This document shows positions 43,983 to 53,152 of a stretch of 64,000 bases of DNA, one piece after another. The DNA lies in the NCBI RefSeq assembly GCF_023028105.1, contig NZ_CP095492.1, positions 186,001 through 250,000 on the forward strand. The letters are read 5' to 3'. This DNA comes from Halosolutus gelatinilyticus. Its GTDB lineage: Archaea > Halobacteriota > Halobacteria > Halobacteriales > Natrialbaceae. How positions within the stretch are numbered: the first letter of the stretch is position 1; the number at the start of each line of letters is the position of its first letter. The notes below the pieces were generated by a model that worked only from the letters and a program-made list of their open reading frames with translations, was not told where the DNA came from and did not search any database. The position numbers and the translations under genes are program-made.

Positions 43983-45428
43983 ATGCCCACCACAGCCTTC
44001 CTTTCTGCTGATCCGGGTTGGATGGCGTTTCTCTCCCCGGAGATTGCGAGTCGGGCACAGTTTGGCTGGACAATTACTGTTCACATCATCTTCGCAGCGC
44101 TATCTGTCGGGCTCGCTCCATTTATCATATACTTCACCTGGAAGGGAGTCTCGACCGACGACGAGCGATTCAGCAAGCTACGGTCGTTCTGGACGAACGT
44201 CTTCGCTGTCGGGTTCGTCATGGGGACAGTCACAGGAATTCCGATGAGCTTCCAGTTCGGAACGAATTTCCCGCGGTTTTCGGCAGTCGCCGGGGAACTG
44301 ATCGGTGGGCCGCTGGCCTTCGAAGCAAAGATGGCGTTTTTCCTCGAGGCCATCTTCCTCGGCGTGTTGCTGTTCGGACGCGAACGAGTAAGTGATCGGA
44401 CGTACGTCCTTTCGTCGGTACTGGTCGGCGTCGGCGCGTGGCTGTCGGGATTCTGGATCCTAGTCGTTAATGCCTGGATGCAGACCCCACGGGGATATGA
44501 GATGGTCACACGGAACGGGATGGAAATCGCCACGCTTACCGACCCGGTTGCTGCGTTCTTCACTCCACGACTACCGTGGATGTACGTCCACATGATTAAC
44601 GCGTCAGTGATATCCGTCGCGCTGCTGGTTGGAGGCGTTTCGGCGTATCTCGTGTGGAAGAAGCCGAGCTCGAAAGCGTGGACTACCGCGTTAAAGATCG
44701 CTGTACTCATCTTGCTCGTGTCGGCCCCGCTTCAGGCGATCCACGGTGACGCATACGGCCGCCACGTCGCGGACACTCAGCCACAGAAGTTCGCGGCTAT
44801 GGAGGCCCACTACGAGACGGGGCGGGCCGATCTCCACCTAGTTGCCGTGCCCACACGTCCCAGTGCGCTAACCGACCCACGCGCGGAGAACCTTTTCACG
44901 GTGAGCCTCCCGGGTATGGGATCGTTCCTCGCCAGCGGGGGTGATCCCAACGCAGAGGTGCTCGGCTTGAACGAATACGAAGAGAACCCGCCAGTTGCAC
45001 TCGTTTTCTGGTCATTTCGGATTATGGTTGGGCTCGGCTTCCTGTTCATCGGGCTCGCGCTGTGGGGTGGTTCTCTCATCTACAGGGGGACGCTCGCCGA
45101 GAACAGCCGGTTCTTGAAAGCGATGATGGTTGCGTCGCCGTTGGGCTACGCCGCGCTGCTCACCGGCTGGTACGTCACCGAGATTGGCCGTCAACCGTGG
45201 GTAATCCAAGGTGTACTGCGGACCAATGACGCGATCTCGCGGTCGCTGACGTCTTTCCAAGCGACGGCGACGCTAATCGGTTTCGTCCTCATCTACGTCG
45301 GATTGATCGCCGTGGCGTTACTCGTCTTGCGGTGGATGGTCTTAGATGAACTTCGGGAACTCAGCGTGATCGAGACGTCGCGTGACACCGATCGCGATCC
45401 CGTTCCACAGGTGGGTGACGATGACTGA
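43983..45428 (+). CDS. cydA: Cytochrome bd oxidase subunit I
   Basis: The 481-residue CydA is a quinol:O2 oxidoreductase subunit carrying hemes b558, b595 and d. It has R-A-Q-F-G-W-T-I-T-V-H near residue 23 (heme ligand His), further conserved His in Y-V-H-M-I-N near residue 202, and G-R-Q-P-W near residue 400. The quinol loop is of the short type. The start at 43983 (M-P-T-T-A-F-L-S) gives the expected N-terminus. It overlaps cydB by 8 bases. Confidence 0.93.
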   Translation: MPTTAFLSADPGWMAFLSPEIASRAQFGWTITVHIIFAALSVGLAPFIIYFTWKGVSTDDERFSKLRSFWTNVFAVGFVMGTVTGIPMSFQFGTNFPRFSAVAGELIGGPLAFEAKMAFFLEAIFLGVLLFGRERVSDRTYVLSSVLVGVGAWLSGFWILVVNAWMQTPRGYEMVTRNGMEIATLTDPVAAFFTPRLPWMYVHMINASVISVALLVGGVSAYLVWKKPSSKAWTTALKIAVLILLVSAPLQAIHGDAYGRHVADTQPQKFAAMEAHYETGRADLHLVAVPTRPSALTDPRAENLFTVSLPGMGSFLASGGDPNAEVLGLNEYEENPPVALVFWSFRIMVGLGFLFIGLALWGGSLIYRGTLAENSRFLKAMMVASPLGYAALLTGWYVTEIGRQPWVIQGVLRTNDAISRSLTSFQATATLIGFVLIYVGLIAVALLVLRWMVLDELRELSVIETSRDTDRDPVPQVGDDD

Positions 45429-46419
45429 TCTGCTCCCTGTCGACGGCTATCTCGTCGAACAGCTGCCGGATGTGTGGTTCGGCGTCGTCATGTTCGCGCT
45501 TGCGATGTACATCGTCCTGGACGGGTTTGATTTCGGCATTGGCATGCTCTATGCGACCCGCGAGGACGAAGCAGATCGGGAGACGCTACTAGCAGCGTTC
45601 GGGCCGATCTGGGACGCCAACGAGGTGTGGCTGATCGCGTTCGGGACGATGCTGCTGGCGGCGTTCCCGCGAGCGTACTCGAGGTTACTGGCCGATAACT
45701 ACCTGCTGGTACTCGGGTTCGTTCTCGCGTTGCTGTTCCGAGGCGTCGCACCGGAACTGCGCGAACAGCGCGAAGACGAGGAGTGGCAATGGACGTGCGA
45801 TGTTTCGTTCGTGGTTGGCAGCACGCTCGCCCCGCTGTTGTTCGGTGTACTCGCCGGACGATGGGTTTTCGATGCGGCAACACTGTCGATTCCGGCGCTT
45901 TTGACGGGTGTAGGACTCGTTACGGTGTCAATCGCTACCGGTGCGGCGTTCTTAGCGGCTAAGACTGATCCCGCTCTCGCCGCCGAGATGCGCGATTACG
46001 GGATCGTCGCAACGCTGGCGTATCTCGGTGGCCTGGTCGCTCTGCTCGTGACCGTCGTCATGACTGACGCTGGCAGGGTCGCGGAGACGGTTCTCTCGGC
46101 GCCGGCGGCCACGATCGCCGGCCTCTCGATCGCTGCAGGAGTGGGCGGGATCGTGTTGGCTCGTCGCGGGCGGTACCGACAGTGGCTCGCGAGTGCGCTG
46201 GCGCTCCCCGGATTATTGAGCGTCCTCGTCGCGCTGTTATTGTATCCGAATATTTACCCGCCGACCGGACTGACCGTCCGCGAGGCGGTCGTCTCGCCGC
46301 TCGCACTCAACCTCGTCACCGTACTGGGACTCCCAGTTCTCCTCCTCGTCGTCTGGTACTTCAAGTTCCTGTACACCGTCTTCAGCGGCCCAGTGACCGG
46401 TGACTCCTATAGCGGTTGA
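45421..46419 (+). CDS. cydB: Cytochrome bd oxidase subunit II
   Basis: The 332-residue CydB has about eight to nine helices. The family opening V-L-D-G-F-D-F-G-I-G lies near residue 36, followed by W-D-A-N-E-V-W-L-I near residue 66, and the protein ends W-Y-F-K-F-L-Y-T. It partners CydA in the membrane. The ATG at 45421 lies inside the end of cydA. No cydX-like small subunit or cydDC exporter is adjacent. Confidence 0.92.
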   Translation: MTDLLPVDGYLVEQLPDVWFGVVMFALAMYIVLDGFDFGIGMLYATREDEADRETLLAAFGPIWDANEVWLIAFGTMLLAAFPRAYSRLLADNYLLVLGFVLALLFRGVAPELREQREDEEWQWTCDVSFVVGSTLAPLLFGVLAGRWVFDAATLSIPALLTGVGLVTVSIATGAAFLAAKTDPALAAEMRDYGIVATLAYLGGLVALLVTVVMTDAGRVAETVLSAPAATIAGLSIAAGVGGIVLARRGRYRQWLASALALPGLLSVLVALLLYPNIYPPTGLTVREAVVSPLALNLVTVLGLPVLLLVVWYFKFLYTVFSGPVTGDSYSG

Positions 46420-46750
46420 AATTCTCATCGTTGCGGTACCGATCGGCAGTATTTCTTCCGACGGTCGAACTCTGGTTCGTCTTCTGGCGTAGGAACTTCC
46501 AATCGTCACGCAAATCGCCCCAGAGATGGCGAAACGGAACGCCGAGTCCATAACAGCAGTAGGTGGTGTTGACATCCTCCACCTTGAGCGGAGGAATCCC
46601 GATCGCGTTCGGGATATTTCACTCTGTTGAGACCCTGTTAGTTCAATACTTCCATAACTGAAACAGCTGTTAGATAGGTGTGAAGTCATCACGTGGATGG
46701 TGACGGAACCTTATTGGTATATCGCGTACTAGCACCGTCTCCTCACTATC
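46420..46750. repeat. Intergenic region containing an IS200/IS605-type end
   Basis: TCCTCC (46575-46580) and GGAGGA (46590-46595) flank a 9-base loop within GTTGACATCCTCC...GGAGGAATCCC. This is a sequence widely repeated at IS1341/IS605-like element ends in haloarchaea. No transposase gene remains. The promoter of the next gene is probably the AT-rich TATTGGTATATCGCG at about 46713. Confidence 0.45.
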
Positions 46751-47461
46751 ATGGACCAAGATGAAGAGCGTTCGATCGAAGAACCCATCCAAACGACGAT
46801 TTGCAGTGTCGACGTGCAGTTCCATGCGGCATCAGCGAGAGAACATCGATTCCTTCCCGACGATACCGGAGCACATGCTGAGCTGTTCGAGGATATGTTT
46901 TCTGAAATACACGAGGACGACGTCTTCTTCGATATTGGTGCTCATATTGGCATCAATAGCTGTGTAATTGGTCGAAAGTACCCCGAGATCGACATCGTTT
47001 GTTTCGAGCCCCGTCCTCAGACGCGTGGGAGCCTAGAGACGAACCTCGAGTTGAATGGCATCGACGCCATCGTTATGGATTGTGCCATCTCAAATTCGGA
47101 TGGGACGATAGCGTTTGACATTCAACACGACACGCCTGGTGAGATGGGCGAAGTTCGCCATTCGAAGCGGGGGACGGAAACGCCAGTTCGAACGCTCGAT
47201 GGGGTCGTCTCGGATGATGGTATCCCATCACCGACGGTGGTTATGTCGGACATCGTGGGGGAGGAAATAAATCTGCTCCGTGGCGGTTCGACGACCTTCT
47301 CGTCGCCAACGACACGGCTGGCATACATCGTAACCCACGACCAGCCATTAGAACGTCTTGGAAGTAGTAAGCAGGATGTTGAGAAACATCTAAAAAAGAA
47401 TGGGTTTGATGAGTTGAAATATACCCGAGATAATCTCCTCAAGGCCAAGAAGTCAGGGTAG
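46751..47461 (+). CDS. FkbM-family methyltransferase
   Basis: The 236-residue SAM-dependent methyltransferase of the FkbM type has motif I V-F-F-D-I-G-A-H-I-G-I-N near residue 58, acidic motif II in I-V-C-F-E-P-R-P near residue 81, and a later S-D-I-V-G-E-E near residue 163 where the family usually has D-V-E-G-x-E. The substitution around the Val/Gly there is mild. The enzyme would O-methylate a sugar or lipid-linked glycan. No glycan cluster is adjacent apart from the truncated glycosyltransferase 5 kb away. Confidence 0.8.
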   Translation: MDQDEERSIEEPIQTTICSVDVQFHAASAREHRFLPDDTGAHAELFEDMFSEIHEDDVFFDIGAHIGINSCVIGRKYPEIDIVCFEPRPQTRGSLETNLELNGIDAIVMDCAISNSDGTIAFDIQHDTPGEMGEVRHSKRGTETPVRTLDGVVSDDGIPSPTVVMSDIVGEEINLLRGGSTTFSSPTTRLAYIVTHDQPLERLGSSKQDVEKHLKKNGFDELKYTRDNLLKAKKSG

Positions 47462-47672
47462 TTCGGATAACTGTAGGGAGTGGCACTTATCGGCCAAACG
47501 CCATCGGTGGGATGGGAGCGGGCGTTTTATGCAGTTGTGATATCCGCATCATCTTCACTTACCTGAAGTCGGCTATGTGGATTCGTCATGCATGGATAAC
47601 TGCGAAATTTAGACGTCTGTGTCAATTTTGAGCCCAACTGTGCATGGGGCAAGCTACCTAGCCATCCACTAG
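47462..47672. other. AT-richer gene-free stretch
   Basis: No gene was seen. Together with the possible MITE that follows it forms a 410-base non-coding spacer. Confidence 0.3.
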
Positions 47673-47815
47673 AGTGTCATAGAACGCTTCACATACCTCG
47701 GTAGCAGCCCAAGAAACGCTATCTGAGAAGCAGCCGGCATTGATGCTATTCAGAACCAACTGTAGCAGGCCTCTCAACCGTGAGTCGAAAACCATGCCAA
47801 CCGTTCTATGACACC
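47673..47815. mobile_element. Possible MITE (143 bp, terminal inverted repeats)
   Basis: The ends are inverted repeats: 13 perfect bases GTGTCATAGAACG at 47674-47686 pair with CGTTCTATGACAC at 47802-47814, extended by further near-matches. CTA precedes the left end and follows the right end and could be a 3-bp target duplication. The interior has no coding sequence. This fits a small non-autonomous insertion element. Confidence 0.45.
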
Positions 47816-47872
47816 CTAAGTCAACCTCAGATAGAACAAAGTATTTCTGATGACCACATTATTTATTGAATA

Positions 47873-48721
47873 ATGGGCTCAAATTCACAGATAACTAACT
47901 CCGTCACTTCAAAAGATGGAACTACTATTGGCTATCGGCAACTCGGTCAGGGGCCGGGCATAGTCCTTGTTCACGGAGCTATGCAATCCTCGCAGAATCT
48001 CATCAAACTAGGAAGGATATTATCTGATCCATTTACAGTCTATATCCCTGACCGTCGAGGACGTGGTTTAAGCGATCCACACGCTAGCAGTCACAATATC
48101 CAGAAAGAATGTGAGGATCTGGATGCGCTCTTAAACAAAACCAACACTCACAATGTATTTGGGCTAAGTGCAGGTGCAGCTATATCACTACAAGCAGCAC
48201 TAATGCTGCCAGAAATACATAAAGTCGCCGTGTATGAACCTCCACTGTTTACAGAGGAATCAGATCCAATAGATTGGGGAACACGTTATGAAAAAGAACT
48301 TGCTCAGGGTGATTTGGCTGAAGCATTTGTTACGATCGGGAAGGGTACCGGTGTATTTCCGCGCATATTTCGCATCTTACCCCGATTTCTGCTAGTACCA
48401 CTTATGAATCGCGCCTTAAAAAATGAAAATGAGGATGAAAATGATGTGTCTCTCACGGATCTCATTCCGACGGTTCAATATGATCTCCAGATGGTTAGGA
48501 GTGCTCACCTAACACCGAGTGATTTCGAGGAGCTATCGACTGAAATCCTATTATTGGGTGGTGATAAGAGCCCTGAGCGCTTGCGGAAGTGTCTTGATGA
48601 ATTGGAGGCTGTCTTGCCAGAGGCAACTAGAATCGAATTCACTGGTCTCGACCATTTGGGCCCTGACAATGATGGAAAACCGAAACAAGTTGCTCAAGAG
48701 TTGCATCAATTCTTCTCATAA
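47873..48721 (+). CDS. Alpha/beta-fold hydrolase
   Basis: The 282-residue hydrolase has L-V-H-G-A-M near residue 33 (oxyanion strand), nucleophile elbow G-L-S-A-G-A near residue 97 (Ser), an Asp in G-G-D-K-S-P near residue 240 and a His in G-L-D-H-L-G near residue 262, so the triad is complete. The substrate is unknown. The gene is clearly more AT-rich than most neighbours and uses many A/T-ending codons, which suggests recent transfer. A TATA-like AAAGTATTT lies at about 47838, some 30 bases before the ATG. Confidence 0.82.
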   Translation: MGSNSQITNSVTSKDGTTIGYRQLGQGPGIVLVHGAMQSSQNLIKLGRILSDPFTVYIPDRRGRGLSDPHASSHNIQKECEDLDALLNKTNTHNVFGLSAGAAISLQAALMLPEIHKVAVYEPPLFTEESDPIDWGTRYEKELAQGDLAEAFVTIGKGTGVFPRIFRILPRFLLVPLMNRALKNENEDENDVSLTDLIPTVQYDLQMVRSAHLTPSDFEELSTEILLLGGDKSPERLRKCLDELEAVLPEATRIEFTGLDHLGPDNDGKPKQVAQELHQFFS

Positions 48722-48766
48722 GAAGTAATATTCAGTTAGACGTTCAAAACAATATAAGTCTCGCTG

Positions 48767-49330
48767 TTATACAATTACAGACTTGATGATCTTTGCCTCT
48801 ATTCGCCGAAGATGATCGCCGATCGTCCCTTGTGACAGCCCGAGTTCAGCCGCCAAATCACTCTGCGTTGCACGACGAGGGATGTCGTAGTATCCCTCCG
48901 TGATCGCTGCCCGGACGACCTCCTTTTGACGGTCAGTTAATTGCCCCGCTGGATCAGTTATGTTTATCTGATATACGCTAGTGAACGCGAAGAACTCGAG
49001 TAATATTGCTAGCCTGAGTCCGTTTAGAGACTCAGAGCCGAAGCTGTTCACTGTGTCCATTAGAGGTAGATACCCGAGTGTCAGAATAGCCGCGAACACC
49101 AAGCTAACTACGAGAATGACGAAAAACGTGAGGCTGAAGACTGTCTCTGCATTCGAGAGCCAACTCGCTATGATGAACCCGGTGACAAAAACGAACAGCA
49201 GAGCGTTAAGACCGATCAGGTTCTTCTGCGGGTCATCACTGTCGGCATGCGTCTGAATTCTTGAAATTGCTTGGTGAGCGAAGTCAGCGATGCTTCCTTC
49301 CTCGTAAGATTTCTCCCCCGGTGATACCAT
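48767..49330 (-). CDS. Membrane-anchored HTH-10 regulator
   Basis: In this 187-residue protein, residues 40-125 form three hydrophobic segments (about 41-60, 65-88 and 105-122). The C-terminal 60 residues are an HTH-10-like domain: L-T-D-R-Q-K-E-V-V, E-G-Y-Y-D-I-P-R, then L-A-A-E-L-G-L-S-Q-G-T. A DNA-binding domain following membrane helices, without a sensor or kinase part, would tether a transcription factor to the membrane. It converges on the hydrolase gene with a 45-base gap, so the pair may be a functional unit. The AT-richness resembles that neighbour. Confidence 0.75.
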   Translation of the reverse strand: MVSPGEKSYEEGSIADFAHQAISRIQTHADSDDPQKNLIGLNALLFVFVTGFIIASWLSNAETVFSLTFFVILVVSLVFAAILTLGYLPLMDTVNSFGSESLNGLRLAILLEFFAFTSVYQINITDPAGQLTDRQKEVVRAAITEGYYDIPRRATQSDLAAELGLSQGTIGDHLRRIEAKIIKSVIV

Positions 49331-49499
49331 AACCTCATATTTCCGTCATTCTCGCTTAAATCTGCCCCGAAACAATATATGATGCATAGTTTGTGGAAGC
49401 AAGTCGGCGAGCAAAGGCCATCTCCGGTGATATCCTTCTGTTGTCCTCTTTGCCCACTTTTTATCAAGGAGAAATATAGTGACAAAAGCAATGGTGGTG
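49331..49499. other. Intergenic, AT-rich
   Basis: No gene is present. AT-rich stretches around 49365-49385 and 49455-49480 may hold the promoters of the HTH protein (leftward) and of the amber-interrupted gene (rightward). Confidence 0.3.
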
Positions 49500-49800
49500 A
49501 GATATTCTTAAACGGTTGGACAGCAAACTGTTCAAGCACGGGATTGAGATGTACGATACAGCCGGTCCCCGTCCGCCGCTGCCAGAGTGGATCCTCGAGT
49601 GCTATGCAGTCCTCTGTGAATAGGAAGTCGATGAAGATATCTCTTCTTTTTCTCGAGAACAGGCCCTTGACACCCTCTTGGAAGCTCAAACAATAGAACT
49701 CGAGCCTGAAGACGTGAATCATGCACTCACTCGGCTTCTTGAGCGCGGGTATCTCTACGAGGTCGATGATAAACTGCGAGTGACAAACCCATCTGAGTAG
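49500..49800 (+). pseudogene. Small protein gene with internal TAG
   Basis: The frame reads D-I-L-K-R-L-D-S-K-L-F-K-H-G and P-P-L-P-E-W-I-L-E-C-Y-A-V-L-C-E, meets TAG at 49623-49625, and continues in the same frame E-V-D-E-D-I-S-S-F-S-R-E-Q-A, L-L-E-R-G-Y-L-Y-E-V and D-D-K-L-R-V-T-N, stopping at 49798-49800. An acidic residue (GAG) at the stop would restore a protein of about 100 residues with a winged-helix-like end. No ATG precedes the first part in frame. Haloarchaea do not use pyrrolysine, so this is most likely a nonsense mutation. Confidence 0.5.
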
Positions 49801-49901
49801 TCTCAGCTCATACACTACCGGTCAGAGTTACCGGGAATGGAATCGGTGGTCAGCCGTTGGTCCCTGAATATGCCCAGCGAGAGAGACAAGATACTGTTTG
49901 T

Positions 49902-50846
49902 AGGGCTGTCTTGAATCACTAGACGGCGTCGGGGTAAGTCAGTAAATCGAAGGAGTTGAAGCGGAACGACTTCGGTTGTCCATGACCCAAATCTCCCGCT
50001 TCACCGAGCGTTGCGTCCCGATTGCACAAAGAGTTACGGGTGAACGAGGCGAATCCGCCGCCCCGAGCGGTGGCGGCGGATTCGCCGACTATGCCCTCGT
50101 TTCGCTGCAGTGTCTCCAGGTTTACCTCGATACGTCCTATCGAATGACGATCGATCTGCTGAAGGAAATGCCACAAATAACAGAGGAAATCGGCCGAATC
50201 AAGGCCGATCTCCCCGCACCTTCTACGCTGTGTAAGGCGTTTGATCGGATCGAGATGAGCGTTTGTCGAGTGTTGCTGCGCCAGTCGGCGCAGCTACACG
50301 ATCTCCCTGAGCGCGCTGTAATCGACGCTACGTTCTATGAACGAGATCGTGTAAGCCGCCACTACTGCCAACGAACGAATTATCGCGTTTAGACGCTCAA
50401 AGTTACAAAACTCATCGATACAGCAACGCAAGCTGTGCTCGATCTTCACTGCTCGACGACGTTAGAAGGAAGTGACGCGGATCTCTGTGGGCAGATCGCC
50501 CGCCAGAATGCGGGCGATCTGCGGTCTCTGGCTGCTGATAAGGGCTATGACAAGCAACAACTCCGCGAACGACTTCGTGACCTCGACATTCGCCCACTGA
50601 TCAAACATCGGATCTTCGTTCCATACGATCATGCACACAACGCTCACATTGATGAAGATCGGTACGCTCAGCGGTCAATGACCGAAACCGTTAACTCCGC
50701 CGTCAAGCGCTCGCACGGCGTAGCCGAGCGAGCGCGTAGCTGGTAACGGGAGTTCCGTGAGATTGCTCTGATATGTGTCGTCTACAACATCAAACGTGCC
50801 GTCAAACAGTGAAATCCACCGTCTTACAGCGATTCAACAGAACCCT
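49902..50846 (+). mobile_element. Decayed IS5-family insertion sequence
   Basis: The element is delimited by imperfect terminal repeats. AGGGCTGTCTTGAATC at the left and, on the complementary strand at the right end, AGGGTTCTGTTGAATC share AGGG and TTGAATC. It contains one transposase gene broken by stops. No target duplication is evident. Confidence 0.55.
49982..50812 (+). pseudogene. IS5-family transposase with two internal stops
   Basis: A single frame carries the whole protein of about 275 residues: M-T-Q-I-S-R-F-T, the first catalytic Asp in V-I-D-A-T-F-Y, then N-Y-R-V and a TAG at 50390-50392. The second Asp lies in A-A-D-K-G-Y-D and the Glu in M-T-E-T-V-N-S, followed by a TAA after A-R-S-W (50744-50746), and R-E-F-R-E-I and I-K-R-A-V-K-Q at the end. 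All DDE residues survive, but the two nonsense codons prevent expression as one chain. Confidence 0.75.
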
Positions 50847-50964
50847 CGAGTCCGAAAAAGTCCCTGATGATGAGTGGGAATGCCAGCGCTGTGAAGCGCC
50901 CCGATATCGACTGGAACCAGACGATCTCGATAAGTGGGGCAGCAGGCTCAACCAATGGTATTAG
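50847..50964 (+). pseudogene. Zinc-ribbon-like gene tail beside the IS
   Basis: The frame that enters from the IS end reads P-D-D-E-W-E-C-Q-R-C-E-A-P-R-Y and ends in TAG at 50962-50964. One C-x2-C pair suggests half of a zinc ribbon. Its upstream part was presumably replaced by the IS. Confidence 0.3.
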
Positions 50965-51142
50965 CCTTGTCAGGCGGAATGGGACAGGCACCTTACCGAG
51001 GAGTGTCTGTGACGGTTACCCAATAAGATAGCTACTTTACCACTCAGTTCTTCCATTCATTCTCAGGGACTTAGCAGGCTTTCATTCCATCAGAGCCCTA
51101 TCGCTTTGATGACTAGTACGCTTGCAAATTTGAAGAACTCAT
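50965..51142. other. Short gene-free stretch
   Basis: Nothing recognisable was seen. It is the 3' flank of the small membrane gene that follows on the other strand. Confidence 0.3.
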
Positions 51143-51406
51143 CTAAATCTGGTTAGAACCGTTTTTCGGAAGTTCAGTGAATTTTGCCAAGACTAATACA
51201 AGGAGGGTGATGACACCGGCAGCGATCACAGAACCGTCTACGCTCAATAATGTATATATTGCAGCCATAACGATAGTAATATGTATGAGAATTAGTATAA
51301 GTATGTATTTCCTTTCTGCTCCGAGTATATGGTTTACTACGACAAATGCAAGTCCCCAGAGTAATCCAATAAGTAGTGACACTAGGTCTATCTCGATCAT
51401 AAGCAC
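51143..51406 (-). CDS. Small three-helix membrane protein
   Basis: The 87-residue (or 85 from the second Met) protein is almost entirely hydrophobic, with three helices at about 6-27, 34-54 and 58-75 and a polar C-terminus. The gene is AT-rich and isolated in the accessory region. The family is not recognised. Its upstream AT-rich DNA could be a promoter. Confidence 0.5.
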   Translation of the reverse strand: MLMIEIDLVSLLIGLLWGLAFVVVNHILGAERKYILILILIHITIVMAAIYTLLSVDGSVIAAGVITLLVLVLAKFTELPKNGSNQI

Positions 51407-51575
51407 AATACTATTTTACCCACAATAGAAATTACGATAGCGACTATTAAGCTAAATACTCGCAGCGCGTACGTACCGGCAGATGATTATCGTATGATTC
51501 AGATCAACGGAGAGAGCACGGCGGCGGTGGATTATCCTGATCAGAGTGCGTTTCGATGGGGGCAGGTGGAGTGAC

Positions 51576-52121
51576 GTGTTACTTGAAGACAAGGTGGCCG
51601 TGATCTATGGCGCGGGCGGTCAGATCGGCGGTGCAGTGGCCCAGGCCTTCGCTCGAGAGGGGGCGACGGTCTTCCTCGCTGGTCGAACGCACTCGGCGCT
51701 CGAGGAGGTCGCCGGGGAGATTCGCGCAGACGGTGGTGACGCCGAGACAACGGTTGTCGACGCCCTCGACGAGGAAGCGGTCGACGACTTCGCCGACGAA
51801 GTCGTCGAGGAAGCCGGGCGTCTCGACGTTTCGTTCAACGTCATCTCGTATGAGGACGTCCAGGAGCCGCTGACCGAGATATCGGTCGAGGACTTCCTCC
51901 AGCCGATCACGGCCGCGACGCGGACACAGTTCCTGACCGCCCGGGCGGCCGCCCGGCACATGGTCGAGCGCGGATCCGGAGTGATCCTCCACTTCGGCGG
52001 AGACGGCCCACAGACGCTCCCCGGATTGGGCGGCTTCAAGGTCGCCCTCGACGCCGTCGAGGGGCTTCGCCGACAGTGGTCGGTGGAGCTGGGTGGGATC
52101 GCGAGCAGGGTGATGGGGTGA
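51576..52121 (+). pseudogene. Short-chain dehydrogenase/reductase, 3'-truncated
   Basis: From GTG 51576 the protein reads as an SDR: Y-G-A-G-G-Q-I-G-G near residue 11 (the G-x3-G-x-G cofactor loop) and A-G-R-T at the next strand. The N-A-G-like turn and catalytic Ser/Tyr region is altered to N-V-I-S-Y-E-D near residue 88, and F-G-G-D-G-P near residue 141. Homology stops near 52095 (W-S-V-E-L-G-G), about 70 residues short of a full SDR, exactly where the opposing glycosyltransferase also stops. The Y-x3-K catalytic pair is not evident. It is presumed dead. Confidence 0.65.
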
Positions 52122-53152
52122 ACCCGCTCGAGGATGCCAACGATGTTGTGGATCAAGCTGAACCCGTGGGTGAGGGCGCTCTCAGTACTGCCGTGTTCGA
52201 CATCGTACTCGATTGACGTGCCGATCTCCTGAAAGTCGAGGCCGTCGATGTTGGCCTGATAGAGGATGTCGGTGCTCGCCCACATCCCGTCGCCGATATC
52301 CCACCCGCCGTAGATCGACTCGACCGCTGTGGCCGTGTACGCCCGGAATCCACTTTGGGTATCACGGACCCTCCGCGAGGATCGAATGCGGCCGATGAGT
52401 ACGTTCGTGAGTGCGTTAACCACCCGGAGCCCGATCGATCGAGAGAAGGGTACCTCCGTCTCTGCGCCCGCCACGTACCGACTCGCGATCACGATCTCGG
52501 CTCCGGTGTCCTCCTGGATGGCGACGAGTCGTGGGATCTCGCCGGGGTCATGCTGGCCGTCGGCGTCGATGGTGACGAGGTGGTCGGCCCTGCGCTTGTG
52601 GGCAACCTCGAAAATCGTCTTGAGCGCGCCGCCGTAACCCCGGTTTCGATCGTGGGTGATAACAGTCGCACCGGCGTCGCGGGCCCGATTGCCCGTCCCG
52701 TCTGCGCTGCCGTCGTCGACAACCAGAACTTCATCGGCAAAGCCTGCGGTTTCGCGGACGACTCCGGCGATGGTTCCCGCCGCGTTGTACGCTGGAATAC
52801 CAACGAGTACGTGGGGTTGCTCGGGGACTCCCCCGGATCGGCGGCTGATCGCGTTGATCTCGAACCCGCCCTTATTGAACGCCTCGAGCGTGCGCTCATA
52901 ATCAATTGGTGGGCTGCCTTCCGGCTGGAGGACGAGCCCCGGGTGGCCTGCGGCCCGAACCGCCGAGGAGAGGGGCTTTCGGAGCGTTATCCAGTCGGCG
53001 TCCGATTCGGGTGGCGGGACGACTTCGACGCCGAGTTCGACGGTGAGGTCGACGATTTCGTCGGCTCCAGTATCGGTGGGCGCGAGGAACACCTGGAGTC
53101 CGTGCCGACGGGCCTCCAGAACCGTCCGGTAGATCCCGTCAGCGTCCTCCAA
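52098..53152 (-). pseudogene. GT2 glycosyltransferase, truncated at its 3' end
   Basis: About 350 residues are visible. A 110-residue N-terminal extension precedes a family-2 glycosyltransferase domain with G-I-P-A-Y-N-A-A near residue 117, V-V-D-D-G-S-A-D and T-I-D-A-D-G-Q-H-D near residue 195 (the metal-binding D-x-D), R-D-T-Q-S-G-F-R, then I-G-T-S-I-E-Y. Homologues continue past E-R-V-H-P with membrane helices, but here homology ends at the SDR junction. The start is also doubtful: only a TTG at 53152 is available, and a stop lies just upstream of A-I-G-I-I-A-R. It was probably a dolichol-phosphate sugar transferase. Confidence 0.65.

Noticed and set aside
49620-49626. Pyrrolysine at the internal TAG
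   Set aside because: Pyrrolysine is known from methanogens and some bacteria, not haloarchaea, and no Pyl genes are visible; a point mutation is simpler.
51620-53152. Glycosyltransferase with a long unique C-terminal domain
   Set aside because: The residues after about 350 are the antisense of the SDR gene, so the protein is truncated rather than extended.
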